From assembly GCA_963663365.2 (NCBI GenBank), contig CAXXIH010000008.1:1798001-1862000 (forward strand): a stretch of DNA of 64,000 bases, in the 5' to 3' direction. Below the pieces are notes generated by a model. It was not told the origin of the DNA. It saw only the letters and a list, made by a program, of their open reading frames with translations, and ran no database searches. This document shows, one piece after another, positions 16,456 through 26,111 of the stretch; the first letter of the stretch is position 1; every line of letters begins with the position of its first letter. A program made the translations under genes and the position numbers. The stretch is from G963663365 sp963663365. GTDB lineage: Bacteria; Hinthialibacterota; Hinthialibacteria; Hinthialibacterales; G963663365.

Positions 16456-18843
16456 ATGAATCGTGAAGAAAATATCGAAAGCAATAAACCGGAATATACA
16501 GAGTGGCAGATATCTGATTTTGCATCTGAATCAATAATGGTTGAATCGCCGGAACATACTGCGGTTGAATCCAATTCCGTAAATACAACGGAAATTGCAA
16601 ACAATGCTCCGGTTCATGAAATTATCACTGTTTCTAACCCCAAGCGCCGTAATGCCATTTCAAAACAGAAGAAACTCTATATCGCCATGTTTAGCATCCA
16701 TGGTCTTGTGCGAGGCAACAATCTTGAATTAGGCCGCGATGCAGATACCGGCGGTCAAATCAAATATGTTGTGGAACTGGCCCACGCTCTATCCGAACGT
16801 TCTGATGTTGAGCGGGTTGATCTCTTTACCCGTCAGGTATTCGATTCAAAAATCGATCTATCTTATGCAGAGCCTGAAGAGCAGATCGCACCTTGTGCAT
16901 GGATTGTCCGCGCTCCCTGCGGTCCCCGCCGCTACCTACGCAAAGAGGTTTTATGGCCTCATCTCGATCAGTTTGCCGATCAAGTACTGAAACATTTCCG
17001 CCGTATCGGGCGATTGCCTGATATTCTTCACGGCCATTATGCGGACGCCGGTTATGTTGCCTCGCGGCTTTCGAACTTGTTGGGTATACCGATGGTCTTT
17101 ACCGGGCATTCATTGGGGCGTGTTAAAAAAGCCCGTCTTTTGGAAAAGGGGATTAAAAAAGAACGCATATCGGCAAGGTATAACATCAACATAAGAATTG
17201 AAGCCGAAGAGAATGCGCTTGAAACCGCTTCACTGGTTGTTGCGAGTACAAATCAGGAAGTAAAGGAACAGTACTCTATCTATGAGCATTATCAGCCAAA
17301 CCGGAAAGTTGTAATTCCGCCTGGAATCGACCTTGAGCGTTTTCATGCGCCAAGACGGCTCGAACATAATCGATCCACAATGCAAAAACTTCAACGCTTT
17401 TTGCAAAATCCCGCCAAACCAATGATTCTGGCGCTTTCACGTCCGGATGAACGCAAGAATATTACAGGATTGATTCGGGCCTATGCTGAAAACTCATATC
17501 TCAAAGACAATACCAATCTCGTCATTGTCGCCGGAACACGGGATGATATTGAAACGATGGATTCCGGTTCTCGTGATGTATTGAAAGAAATCTTATATCT
17601 GATCGACAAATACGATCTCTATGGTTCCGTTGCCTACCCCAAACATCATGAGCAAGACGACATTCCTTCGTTTTATCGGGCGGCGGCAAAAACCAAAGGT
17701 GTCTTTGTCAATCCTGCGCTTACAGAACCTTTCGGAATTACGCTGCTTGAAGCATCAGCTTCCGGTGTTCCCATTGTCGCAACACATGATGGTGGGCCAT
17801 CTGATATCATTGGCAATTGTGAAAACGGATGCCTTGTGGATCCGCTTGATCACAAAAAGATAAGTGAAGAAATCGTGGCTATCGTTTCGAATCCATCTCA
17901 ATGGAAATCCTACTCAAAAAATGGATTGCGCGGGGTCAAACGCCATTACTCATGGTCCGGTCACGCCCAAACCTATTGCCAAAAAATCCGGAAATTGGTG
18001 AAACCGAAGCGCACGAAAAACGTCTTGGTGCCTTCCGGGAAACGTTTGCTGGAAGCAAACCGCCTGCTGATCACCGATATCGATGACACTTTGCTTATCA
18101 ATCAGAACTCGCGTGAAGATAAGGCTAAGGCCCAAGAAGCCTTGCATGAATTATTAAGACGAATGAGTGAGAGTCCCTTAAAAGTCGGGTTCGGGATTGC
18201 GACCGGCCGGAGTGTTGAGAGCGCTCTGCAAGTCTTAGAGGAGTGGAATGTCCCCCGTCCGGATATTCTCATCACTTCGGTCGGCAGTGAAATCCACTAT
18301 GGCGCTCAGATGGAGATGGATGACCGTTGGCCTCAACATATTCGCCACCGGTGGCAGCCGGATCGTTTGCGGGAATGTTTAAAGGATATACCGGGAATAA
18401 CATTACAGCCCGATGAAAACCAACGTCCTTTTAAGGTCAGCTATTATGTCGATTCCGAAAAAGCACCGGCCAGACGCGAGATTGTCCGGCATATTCGGAA
18501 ACACAAACTGCATACACGGGTCATCTATTCCCACAATCAGTTCCTCGACCTGTTACCACAACGCGCCTCGAAGGGGCTCGCAATTTGGTATCTCGCCAAC
18601 CGGTGGGGAATACCCATGGAGTGGATTCTGGTCGCCGGGGATTCCGGCAATGATGAAGACATGCTGACAAGCAGCGCGCTTGGTGTTGTCGTCGGCAATT
18701 ACAGTTCCGAATTAGAGAAACTCAAATCGAATCCCAACATCTATTTTGCCCAAAGCGACTGTGCCTCGGGTATCCTGGAAGGCGTGGAGCATTACGGATT
18801 TCTGCAACCCAAGGTAGACGATCCGGAAGAAATCGCCGCATAG
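16456..18843 (+). CDS. Sucrose-phosphate synthase fused to a sucrose-phosphatase-like HAD domain
   Basis: A 795-residue fusion. Residues about 1-70 are a polar extension. Residues 75-520 are a GT4 glycosyltransferase: LYIAMFSIHGLVRG, LGRDADTGGQIKYVVELAHAL, the substrate-site HGHYADAGY, and the donor-binding EPFGITLLEASASGVPIV. Residues 525-795 are a HAD phosphatase of the sucrose-phosphatase/MPGP class with nucleophile motif ITDIDDTLL and metal motif GDSGNDEDML. The first domain would make sucrose-6-phosphate from NDP-glucose and fructose-6-phosphate and the second would remove the phosphate. The HAD aspartates appear intact, unlike the inactive domain of many plant synthases. A sigma-54 promoter precedes it. 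Sucrose synthase lies at 38869. Confidence 0.9.
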   Translation: MNREENIESNKPEYTEWQISDFASESIMVESPEHTAVESNSVNTTEIANNAPVHEIITVSNPKRRNAISKQKKLYIAMFSIHGLVRGNNLELGRDADTGGQIKYVVELAHALSERSDVERVDLFTRQVFDSKIDLSYAEPEEQIAPCAWIVRAPCGPRRYLRKEVLWPHLDQFADQVLKHFRRIGRLPDILHGHYADAGYVASRLSNLLGIPMVFTGHSLGRVKKARLLEKGIKKERISARYNINIRIEAEENALETASLVVASTNQEVKEQYSIYEHYQPNRKVVIPPGIDLERFHAPRRLEHNRSTMQKLQRFLQNPAKPMILALSRPDERKNITGLIRAYAENSYLKDNTNLVIVAGTRDDIETMDSGSRDVLKEILYLIDKYDLYGSVAYPKHHEQDDIPSFYRAAAKTKGVFVNPALTEPFGITLLEASASGVPIVATHDGGPSDIIGNCENGCLVDPLDHKKISEEIVAIVSNPSQWKSYSKNGLRGVKRHYSWSGHAQTYCQKIRKLVKPKRTKNVLVPSGKRLLEANRLLITDIDDTLLINQNSREDKAKAQEALHELLRRMSESPLKVGFGIATGRSVESALQVLEEWNVPRPDILITSVGSEIHYGAQMEMDDRWPQHIRHRWQPDRLRECLKDIPGITLQPDENQRPFKVSYYVDSEKAPARREIVRHIRKHKLHTRVIYSHNQFLDLLPQRASKGLAIWYLANRWGIPMEWILVAGDSGNDEDMLTSSALGVVVGNYSSELEKLKSNPNIYFAQSDCASGILEGVEHYGFLQPKVDDPEEIAA

Positions 18844-18987
18844 GCGGGAAGGGATATGTTCGGTCAAACACCAAAATTCGCAGGCACAACTCGAAAACAC
18901 CTGTTCCCAACAAATCTGTTGGCAACAGTTTTGTTAGGAAATGGCGATGGTTTAAGCCATCATTCTCGATAGATTTTCTCACATCGT

Positions 18988-20397
18988 TCAAACCTCATCC
19001 GGGACCATAAATGGTTCGCGGTAATTGCGCTTTAAGAAACGGTTGGCCTGGGATGCGCCGTGGCCAATGAATTTCTCTGTTTTGGGATCAAATTCCAACG
19101 TGTGGCCCAGCCGGTAGGCGATATTCGCCATGTGGACCATCGTCGCGGAGATGTGGCCTTCGAGGATGTATGCGTTGAGGTTATCCAGATTGCGGCTACA
19201 GACAGTCTCGATAAAATTCCGATAATGGTTCAGGTCGTTCTCTTCAAAGTCCGGCCTCGGTCCTGATGCGATTGGCGCATTTTCAGGCGCTGCTGTTCCG
19301 GAAATTGAGTTATCGCCAATTACACCAAGACGCGGCATCCAATTGGCAAGTTCTTGGTTCTGATCCATATGTTGCGGCGCGGAACCGCCCCAATTCGCGC
19401 CGGCCAAATAGCCTTTTGAACCATAGTATAAATTCCCCAATTGCACGCCTTGTTCGGCGTTGGTGAAACGTCCCCTTGTTTCACAAATAATGGTCTTTCC
19501 GTCCTCATAAGTGAACGTAGCATTTTGCGTGTTGGGCGTTTCTCCCTGATCTTCATAACCGAACCGCCCGCCCGTGCAGCTGACTTTGACCGGAAGTCCT
19601 TTGCCCATCCCCCATCGTGCAAGATCAATTTCATGCACCGCCTGATTGCCTATATCACCATTCCCGAAATTCCAAAACCAATGCCAGTTATAGTGAACCA
19701 AATTGGCGTGGTAAGGCTGTTTTTGAGCGGGCCCCAGCCACTGATCGAAATTGAGATACTCGGGCGGTGCACCTGTTTCTTTAAAACCGATTGAGTCTCT
19801 TCGTTTATAACAGAGCGCTCTGGCCATATACACATCGCCAATTGCGCCATTCTGCAATTCATTTATGGCATTCTGTATATGCGGAAAAGACCGAGCTTGT
19901 GTTCCGACTTGTACGATACGTCCGTATTTCCGTGCCGCCTCCACCATCTTGCGGCCTTCATCGATGCACCAGGAGACAGGCTTTTCAACATAAACATCTT
20001 TTCCCGCCTGACAGGACCAAATCGTTACCAGGGCATGCCAGTGGTTAGGTGTGGCAATGGAAACCGCATCGATGGAATCATCTTCGAGCAGTTTGCGGAT
20101 ATCCCGGAACAACGCCGGTTTTGTGCCTTGAATCGAATTCAATTCTTCGGCGCGTTCATTCAGGATATGTTCATCGACATCGCATAGAGCAGCGACTTCT
20201 ACACCCAGGTTTCGCAGTTCTACATAACTTTTCATATGCCAACGCCCGCGTCCCCGCAATCCCACACAAGCCACACGAACTCGCTCGTTGGCTCCTAAAA
20301 CCTTGTTGGCCGCCGTGCTGACAGCGCCTGCCATAACCGTGCCCATACCGATTTGCGAGGTTTTTTTTAGGAATTTGCGCCGGCTGACTTGCTCCAT
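18988..20397 (-). CDS. Exported Gfo/Idh/MocA-family oxidoreductase (Tat signal), copy 1
   Basis: About 469 residues from the ATG at 20397, which places the twin-arginine motif SRRKFLK at residue 5; a longer in-frame start would bury it. The Rossmann fold VRVACVGLRGRGRWH and the conserved EKP motif in DVYVEKPVSW follow. The C-terminal half has NWHWFWNFGNGDIGNQAVHEIDLARWG, typical of the large exported branch found in saccharolytic bacteria. Members oxidise or reduce sugar hydroxyls with a tightly bound NAD(P); those next to DUF1080 proteins take part in cleavage through 3-keto sugars. It shares the FWNFGNG block with the gene at 23454. The true substrate is not readable. Confidence 0.88.
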   Translation of the reverse strand: MEQVSRRKFLKKTSQIGMGTVMAGAVSTAANKVLGANERVRVACVGLRGRGRWHMKSYVELRNLGVEVAALCDVDEHILNERAEELNSIQGTKPALFRDIRKLLEDDSIDAVSIATPNHWHALVTIWSCQAGKDVYVEKPVSWCIDEGRKMVEAARKYGRIVQVGTQARSFPHIQNAINELQNGAIGDVYMARALCYKRRDSIGFKETGAPPEYLNFDQWLGPAQKQPYHANLVHYNWHWFWNFGNGDIGNQAVHEIDLARWGMGKGLPVKVSCTGGRFGYEDQGETPNTQNATFTYEDGKTIICETRGRFTNAEQGVQLGNLYYGSKGYLAGANWGGSAPQHMDQNQELANWMPRLGVIGDNSISGTAAPENAPIASGPRPDFEENDLNHYRNFIETVCSRNLDNLNAYILEGHISATMVHMANIAYRLGHTLEFDPKTEKFIGHGASQANRFLKRNYREPFMVPDEV

Positions 20398-20436
20398 TCT
20401 CCACTCTCCCACTGCGATTTGAGACCGCTCCCCCAA

Positions 20437-20598
20437 TGATCAAAACGATGCTGCCACATACTTGCTTGGATCGGTGAGACTTCAAGCTGACTCCTTAATC
20501 CCGGAAAATCAAGTGCATTGAGTTGTATACGGTCATGTATTTCTATTCCATATTTCTGTAAAAAAATCATTTATTGCATCAATTTTCTGGATTATACT
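20437..20598. other. Gene-free leader region before the TIR element
   Basis: AT-rich sequence between the Tat-oxidoreductase start and the repeat element; it probably carries the oxidoreductase promoter. I see no gene or RNA in it. Confidence 0.4.
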
Positions 20599-21162
20599 AG
20601 AGGTGGTTTTATAACACTTTTCCTAAAATCTGAGGCTATACCAAGCCAACACGGAAGGTGCAAAACCAGCGGCGAATTCCGCCGTGGACCTGACGCCTAA
20701 CGGCTCACGATTTCGAGGTGTATTTATTAGATATTCCTAATCAGCACCCTGCAAGGCAGAGTGCCGATAGTCGATTCGGCTTGTGGTGACTTTGCCCTTG
20801 ATTTTCAAGACAGTCGCTCCCACCCGTGACCGGGTAGGACCTGACGCCTACCGGCCCACGATTTCGGAGTGTGGGAAGAAGATAAAGTTGGGAGGCACCC
20901 CGCAAGGCAGAGTGCAGATAGTCGATTCGGCTCGTGGAGATATTGCCCTTGATTTTCAAGACAGTCGCTCCCACCCGTGACCGGGTAGGACCTGACGCCT
21001 ACCGGCCCACGATTTCGGAGAGTGGGTAGAAGATAAAGTTGGGAGGCACCCTGCAAGGCAGAGTGCCGATAGACGATTCAGCTTGTGGTGACTTTGCTCT
21101 TGATTTTCAAGACAGTCGCTCCCCGTGCCCATCTATGAGCCAGCGTTTTGAAACCATTTCTA
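20599..21162. mobile_element. MITE-like element A with terminal inverted repeats, repeat-expanded
   Basis: The left end (AGAGGTGGTTTTATAACAC, from 20599) and the right end (GTTTTGAAACCATTTCT, to 21162) are imperfect inverted repeats of each other. The interior next to the left end (AAGGTGCAAAACCAGCGG) and to the right end (CGCTCCCCGTGCCCATC) matches the shorter element at 32351, so the two are one family. Element A differs by holding three 151-bp tandem repeats. There is no transposase gene. It ends 19 bases before the start of an exported CAZyme-like gene. Confidence 0.65.
20686..21138. repeat. Three tandem 151-bp repeats
   Basis: The anchor GGACCTGACGCCTA recurs at 20686, 20837 and 20988, and GCAAGGCAGAGTGC at 20751, 20902 and 21053, each exactly 151 bases apart. 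The second and third units are nearly identical; the first half of unit one and the end of unit three have diverged. Each unit carries a hairpin around CCCACCCGTGACCGGGTAGG. The period is not a multiple of three and the frames crossing it do not look like protein, so it is non-coding. The long unit without spacers excludes a CRISPR. Confidence 0.9.
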
Positions 21163-21181
21163 ATGCCCAAAGGCTAGAATT

Positions 21182-22711
21182 ATGATGATCTTAAATCACA
21201 AAAAATCCCCAGCAAAAAAACTGCCGCACAAGTTCTTATGTAACATTCCGGCTTCTATATCGTTTCTGTGTTGTCTTGTCCCCACAGTCTTTGCGGAACC
21301 GCCTATCGATATCAGTTCGCGGTTGGAACTATTTGTCGATGAATATTTGATCCAATCCATGAATGGCGTTGAGAGGATTTTGCATTCCCCCATTCCCCGT
21401 GAAATCGTTATGGAGCATGGTGAACCCTGGGAAGGCAGCGGGACCGGTTATCACACCATTTTCCGAGATGGAGATATCTACCGTATGTATTACAAGGCGT
21501 GGCACTTGGCGGTGAGCGACGATGGCTTGGATCTACCCCACGACACGCTGGCCGGTTATGCCGAGAGCCGGGATGGGATTCACTGGAACAAACCCAATCT
21601 CGGCCTGTTTGAATTTAATGGCGTGAAAGAAAACAATTTGGTTTGGGTTGGACCGGGGTCGCATGATTTCACACCGTTTTTGGACACCAATCCGGACTGT
21701 CAACCGGAGGCCAAATACAAAGCGGTCGCACTCGGCACCGGCGGACTGATTGCTTTTCAGTCTCCGGATGGCCTTCATTGGTCTCTCTTGGTTGAAGAAC
21801 CGATTATTACCAAGGGTGCGTTTGACACGCAGAACCTGGCATTTTGGGATACTGAGCGAGCCGAGTATCGCGTTTATATACGAGATTTTCATAAAGATGC
21901 CGAAGGAAAATCATCCCGCAGAGATATCCGTACGGCCACGTCTACGGATTTTGTTCACTGGAGCGATCCGGTTTGGCTGGAGTACCCGGGTTCCTCACCC
22001 GCGCAGCTCTATACCAACCAAATCGCACCCTATTACCGCGCGCCGCACATTTTTATCGGTTTTCCGGCGCGTTATATCGAACGCGGTTGGTCCGATTCCA
22101 TGAAGCTCCTGCCGCATCCCGCTCACCGCCGTCTGCGCGCCGATGTCTCCGAGCGTTATGGTGTGGCGCTCACCGATTCATTGTTTATGAGCAGCCGTGA
22201 TGGAAGAGTATTTCATCGTTGGGATGAGGCGTTCCTTCGACCGGGGCTCCGGCCCATCGATAATTGGGCATATGGCGATAATTATATTGCCTGGCACGTT
22301 GTTGAAACAGAATCGAGCATTTCCGGCGCGCCAAATGAGCTTTCTCTTTATGCAACCGAAAGCTATTGGACCGGACAAAGCAGCCGTTTGCGCCGTTATA
22401 CTTTGCGTATGGATGGCTTTGTTTCACTCCATGCGGGCGCCCGCCAAGGGCAATGGATAACCAAGCCGGTGCAGTATGATGGCCGGGAATTGGTATTAAA
22501 TTTCTCAACTTCGGCCGCAGGTACAATTTATGTGGAAATACTCGATTCTTCGGGCAAGGCACTTGCGCAATCCACAGAAATCTTCGGAGATGAAATCGAA
22601 CGGGTAGTCACCTGGAAGGATACAACCGATATCAGCAAATTTGCCCGGTCGCCGATACAACTTCGCTTTCAAATGCAAGACGCTGATTTGTATGCATTAC
22701 ACTTTCGCTGA
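21182..22711 (+). CDS. Exported five-bladed-propeller protein, GH32/GH43-like
   Basis: A 509-residue protein with AAAGG eight bases before the ATG and a signal peptide around residues 18-38 (FLCNIPASISFLCCLVPTVFA). The mature part reads as a glycosidase-type propeller: GDIYRMYYKAW, AGYAESRDGIHWNKPNLGL, IAFQSPDGLHWSLL, TATSTDFVHWSDPV and SSRDGRVFHRWDEAFLRPG. Such repeats of 'SxDGxxW' occur in GH32/GH43/GH68-related proteins and in large uncharacterised families of planctomycete-like bacteria. A C-terminal beta domain follows (IYVEILDSSGKALAQS). Catalytic residues cannot be assigned safely. It lies just after TIR element A. Confidence 0.72.
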   Translation: MMILNHKKSPAKKLPHKFLCNIPASISFLCCLVPTVFAEPPIDISSRLELFVDEYLIQSMNGVERILHSPIPREIVMEHGEPWEGSGTGYHTIFRDGDIYRMYYKAWHLAVSDDGLDLPHDTLAGYAESRDGIHWNKPNLGLFEFNGVKENNLVWVGPGSHDFTPFLDTNPDCQPEAKYKAVALGTGGLIAFQSPDGLHWSLLVEEPIITKGAFDTQNLAFWDTERAEYRVYIRDFHKDAEGKSSRRDIRTATSTDFVHWSDPVWLEYPGSSPAQLYTNQIAPYYRAPHIFIGFPARYIERGWSDSMKLLPHPAHRRLRADVSERYGVALTDSLFMSSRDGRVFHRWDEAFLRPGLRPIDNWAYGDNYIAWHVVETESSISGAPNELSLYATESYWTGQSSRLRRYTLRMDGFVSLHAGARQGQWITKPVQYDGRELVLNFSTSAAGTIYVEILDSSGKALAQSTEIFGDEIERVVTWKDTTDISKFARSPIQLRFQMQDADLYALHFR

Positions 22712-22830
22712 TGGATGCGAGGTGTTGGCTAATGCAGTAACAAAGCCATTCTATTTGCAGCATTGTTGGCTGAAAGAACCGGATAATGTGAACCGCGATG
22801 ATTTCACCGGATTCAAAGTGAGAGAGTGAC

Positions 22831-23328
22831 ATGCCTGAGCAATCCCAAAAAGCCGAAACCATCGGAGAGAGCGTGGAGAGCCTGAAACGGTCGATTCAAA
22901 GATTACGAGCAATTGCGATTGTGGCTCTGGTCCTGTCCGCATCAAGCTTATATATGCTGTACCATTTCACAACCCGGGATTCTATCGAGGCGCAGCATTT
23001 CATTTTGGTAGATCGTGAAGGGAACCGCCGCGGCTCGTTCGGACTGGCTTTGAACGGTGACACACCCCTTTTAAGTATGCTCGATAAAGAGAATGAGCCG
23101 GCCATTACTTTGGCGGTATGGGGGGATGGTGATACGCCCAGGCTGATTATGGCGAATGGTAAAGAGTCCATGATCCGGCTTTGTGCGCTTGAACGAGGTC
23201 CGGCCATTACTTTGTATGCACAGGATCAGCATCCTGCAGTCGAAATCAAAGTCACCGAAAATGCTCCGCAGTTTTCGATGGAGGATGGCTCAAGGCGAAT
23301 CGCAAATCAGCAAAATGCAGAGAATTAG
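22831..23328 (+). CDS. Single-pass membrane protein with beta-repeat motifs
   Basis: A 165-residue protein with a short acidic cytosolic part, one transmembrane helix (residues about 28-46, AIVALVLSASSLYMLYHF) and an outer domain of short repeats such as FILVDREGNRRGSFGLALNGDTPLLSMLDKE and ITLAVWGDGDTPRLIMANG. The pattern of D-x-x-G-x-x-R strands recalls repeat proteins seen in several uncultured phyla. The function is unknown. It starts about 120 bases after the propeller gene and ends 125 bases before the next oxidoreductase gene. Confidence 0.7.
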   Translation: MPEQSQKAETIGESVESLKRSIQRLRAIAIVALVLSASSLYMLYHFTTRDSIEAQHFILVDREGNRRGSFGLALNGDTPLLSMLDKENEPAITLAVWGDGDTPRLIMANGKESMIRLCALERGPAITLYAQDQHPAVEIKVTENAPQFSMEDGSRRIANQQNAEN

Positions 23329-23453
23329 GGATGTCTGACGGGGATGACGCCAATTTCCCCGATTACAGGAACTTCTGTATCTGCTAAGATCCTTGTGTCT
23401 AGAACGCTTTGAACCGCCGATTTGATCTGCGATTTGAAAAAGGAGAAATGTAA

Positions 23454-24887
23454 ATGAAACAACAAAACCGACGGAAGTTCTTAAAACAGGTAGCCGGAGG
23501 AGCAGGAGTACTGGCAGGATTTACGATTTCCGGCTGCAAGTCTTCCGCACGTGTGATCGGCGCCAATGACACAATTCGCGTTGCGGTATGCGGCATCAAC
23601 GGCCAGGGCCGGACGCATATGAAGGCTTACACAACGATGAAAGGTGCGGAAGTTTCGCACTTTGTCGATATCGATACACGGCTGTATGAGTCTCGTACCG
23701 AGCTCGTTAAAGAAGCCGGGGGAAGACGCCCGATTTTCGTGCAGGATATCCGGCGGGCGCTGGAAGACGACAGCATCGATGCGATTTCGATTGCTGTCCC
23801 TAACCACTGGCATTCACTCATGACAATTTGGGCCTGCCAGGCAGGTAAAGATGTTTATGTAGAAAAACCAATCAGCCACAATATTTATGAAGGCCGTAAG
23901 GTGGTCGAAGCCGCGCGCAAGTACGGCCGTATTGTTCAACACGGAACCCAAAACCGGTCCGATGAAGATTGGTGCAAGATGGTGGCCGCCGTAGCCAGCG
24001 GAAAGTACGGCAAACTTCTGATTTCGTACGGCTGGGCGAGCAAGACACGTGAAAGCATCGGTTTTGCCCAGCCGGAAACGCCGCCCAAAGAGATCGATTT
24101 CAATCTTTGGCTTGGACCGGCACAGGTTGAACCCTTCCACAAGAATCTGGTCCATTACAACTGGCATTGGTTCTGGAACTTCGGCAATGGCGAAATCGGC
24201 AACCAGGGTGTGCACCAAATGGATGTGGCCCGCTGGGCTATCACAGAAGCCACAGGCAAGGTTGGCCCCAAAACCATCATCAGCATGGGCGGACGTTATG
24301 GTTATGAAGACCAAGGTCAAACCCCGAATACCCAGCTGACGATCATGGATTTTGATGGTGTCAAACTCTTCTTTGAGGACTACGGCCGCGTGAATCAAGA
24401 TACGCGTAAAGTCACCAACGAGTTCTTTACAACCGAAGGTGTGATTAAGCAAAACAGGTTCTTCCCCAAAGGTAAAGGCGAAGGAGAGCCGCTCGAAGAT
24501 GTTGAGTTCACCTGCTATCCCGGCAAAGCCTTTGGCAACTTCATCAACTGCGTACGCAGCCGGAAACGGAAGGAACTGAACGCTGAAGCCCTTAAAGGCC
24601 ACCGTTCGGCGGCACTCTGCCATCTCGGCAATACGTCCTATCGCCTTGGTGAGCCGACACCATTCCGTAAAACAAGCGATCTGATACTCGATGACAAAGA
24701 TTCGCTGGAAACTTTCATGGAAATGAAAGAGCATCTTCGCGAAGCGACAAATATGGACTTGAATAGCGGTACATACCGCTTAGGCCGCGTGCTGACATAC
24801 AATGCGAAAAAGGAAAAATATGTCGGCGACGCCGAAGCCAACCAGTACTTGACACGCAACTACCGGGCGCCTTTTGTTGTGGCCTAA
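23454..24887 (+). CDS. Exported Gfo/Idh/MocA-family oxidoreductase (Tat lipoprotein), copy 2
   Basis: A 477-residue protein with AAGGAG upstream. The leader has NRRKFLKQ and then a lipobox ending in ISGCKSS, so it is probably a Tat-exported lipoprotein. The fold begins IRVAVCGINGQGR, the catalytic-region motif is DVYVEKPIS, and HYNWHWFWNFGNGEIGNQGVHQMD follows. It resembles the minus-strand protein at 18988 over most of its length, so the two are close paralogues. The expected role is NAD(P)-linked chemistry on a sugar or inositol in the periplasm. A strong hairpin after the stop suggests it ends its transcript. Confidence 0.88.
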   Translation: MKQQNRRKFLKQVAGGAGVLAGFTISGCKSSARVIGANDTIRVAVCGINGQGRTHMKAYTTMKGAEVSHFVDIDTRLYESRTELVKEAGGRRPIFVQDIRRALEDDSIDAISIAVPNHWHSLMTIWACQAGKDVYVEKPISHNIYEGRKVVEAARKYGRIVQHGTQNRSDEDWCKMVAAVASGKYGKLLISYGWASKTRESIGFAQPETPPKEIDFNLWLGPAQVEPFHKNLVHYNWHWFWNFGNGEIGNQGVHQMDVARWAITEATGKVGPKTIISMGGRYGYEDQGQTPNTQLTIMDFDGVKLFFEDYGRVNQDTRKVTNEFFTTEGVIKQNRFFPKGKGEGEPLEDVEFTCYPGKAFGNFINCVRSRKRKELNAEALKGHRSAALCHLGNTSYRLGEPTPFRKTSDLILDDKDSLETFMEMKEHLREATNMDLNSGTYRLGRVLTYNAKKEKYVGDAEANQYLTRNYRAPFVVA

Positions 24888-24931
24888 ACACCGGGCTGTT
24901 CCGGTATAACTTGAATTCAATACGGTCGAAA

Positions 24932-24954
24932 AGGCGGCGTTCTATCCGCCGCCT
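24932..24954 (+). terminator. Stem-loop after the copy-2 oxidoreductase gene
   Basis: An 8-bp GC-rich stem (AGGCGGCG paired with CGCCGCCT) with a 7-base loop, 45 bases past the stop at 24887. There is no T-run, so it may act in factor-dependent termination or protect the 3' end. Confidence 0.5.
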
Positions 24955-25079
24955 ACCGTCCCTCCGCTTTCCCAACCTAGTATCCCGCCGTTCGTAAACG
25001 TTTTAGCTCCTGCACTTGCATAAAATTCTGGTTATTGAGCGTAACACTACCATTCCAATGACCGTTATAAGATGCAGCC

Positions 25080-26051
25080 ATGAATCGAATCGGCTCATTG
25101 TCCATCTTCCTGGTGTTTCTCGCGTTCTATCCGGGCGGCGCTCAGGCGTGGCTCCGGCCATGCTATGCAGATGCCACGGTGGTTGAGCGCTCCGAATTGA
25201 TTGTTGTGGCACATATCAAAGTGGGTAGCGTTGAATACATTCCGAGAGAAGCGACGCAAGCAGAACATGCCGGTTGGGTGCATCACGCGACTCTTACAAT
25301 AACAGAAGTATTGAAAGGCCAATGCGATAATGAAGAAATCCCTATCATCATCCATTTCGGTTTGACGCCTATTGTAGAGGGGTACGCCAGAGGCCAAAAA
25401 TATTGGATAACCTACGGCGCTCCTGAAAGAACGTTTCCAAAAGATATTATTGAGATTTACGATACCGGTAACAGCGCTTCAGGAGGCCCACCGCTTGTAA
25501 AGGATGCCAAAGAAGACAATCTTTGGTTTTTGCGCAGATTAAAAGGTATATATGGTCGCGAGCCGGGTTCTGGCAATTACGGCATAACCGATCCCGAAGA
25601 TCTGCGGTCTTTGAAATTGAAAGAGTATTTTCTTCTGTATTTGACTGATAATCCGGAGGCCGCTGTGAAAGAATACGCCTCCAATCATCCTGAGATGGCC
25701 GGAGTCATCCAAAACTATTTGGACCACCTTGAAGTTCAGCGAATTATGCAAATTAACGATTTGGAAGAACGATTCAATCGCCTGCTTCCCTATTTCCTCA
25801 ATCAGATAAGATGGGGGCACGAATTTGAAGCGCAAAATGGGATACTCACATGTGGAGATATTGTCGAGAAGGGTCTGAAACCAATTTATGAAGATCCTCA
25901 GTATATTGGATTTCGAAACGATATAATGTGGATATGGCGGAGGATGGGATTTGTCGAGTCCCCAATAAAATCAGTTTGGATTGAAAATACTGGGGGTGAT
26001 AAGTCCATACTTCACGAGACAGGGACGGGTTCAGCCGATACGAAAGATTGA
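25080..26051 (+). CDS. Secreted protein of unknown function, tandem copy 1
   Basis: A 323-residue protein with a signal peptide (GSLSIFLVFLAFYPGGAQA). Mature residues about 30-110 contain VERSELIVVAHIKVGSVEYIP, then ATLTITEVLKGQCDNEEIPIIIHFG, a pattern of strands seen in small beta-barrel, NTR-like exported domains. The rest is helical and charged (YLDHLEVQRIM) and ends in a low-complexity acidic tail. No catalytic motif is visible and I do not recognise a named family. It is followed 60 bases later by a close paralogue. Confidence 0.75.
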   Translation: MNRIGSLSIFLVFLAFYPGGAQAWLRPCYADATVVERSELIVVAHIKVGSVEYIPREATQAEHAGWVHHATLTITEVLKGQCDNEEIPIIIHFGLTPIVEGYARGQKYWITYGAPERTFPKDIIEIYDTGNSASGGPPLVKDAKEDNLWFLRRLKGIYGREPGSGNYGITDPEDLRSLKLKEYFLLYLTDNPEAAVKEYASNHPEMAGVIQNYLDHLEVQRIMQINDLEERFNRLLPYFLNQIRWGHEFEAQNGILTCGDIVEKGLKPIYEDPQYIGFRNDIMWIWRRMGFVESPIKSVWIENTGGDKSILHETGTGSADTKD

Positions 26052-26111
26052 ATAACTGCGCCCCTTCGGCGTCCTAGACAAATTGTCCCCCGGCCATTGT
26101 AAGGAAAATCG

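Noticed and set aside
20741..21056. Frames across the 151-bp repeats
   Set aside because: The period is not a multiple of three, so the same DNA is read in different frames; there is no start signal.
20686..21138. CRISPR array
   Set aside because: Units are 151 bp without unique spacers and no cas gene is present.
22641..22829. 62-codon plus-strand frame between 21182 gene and 22831 gene
   Set aside because: It starts inside the preceding gene in another frame and has no ribosome site.
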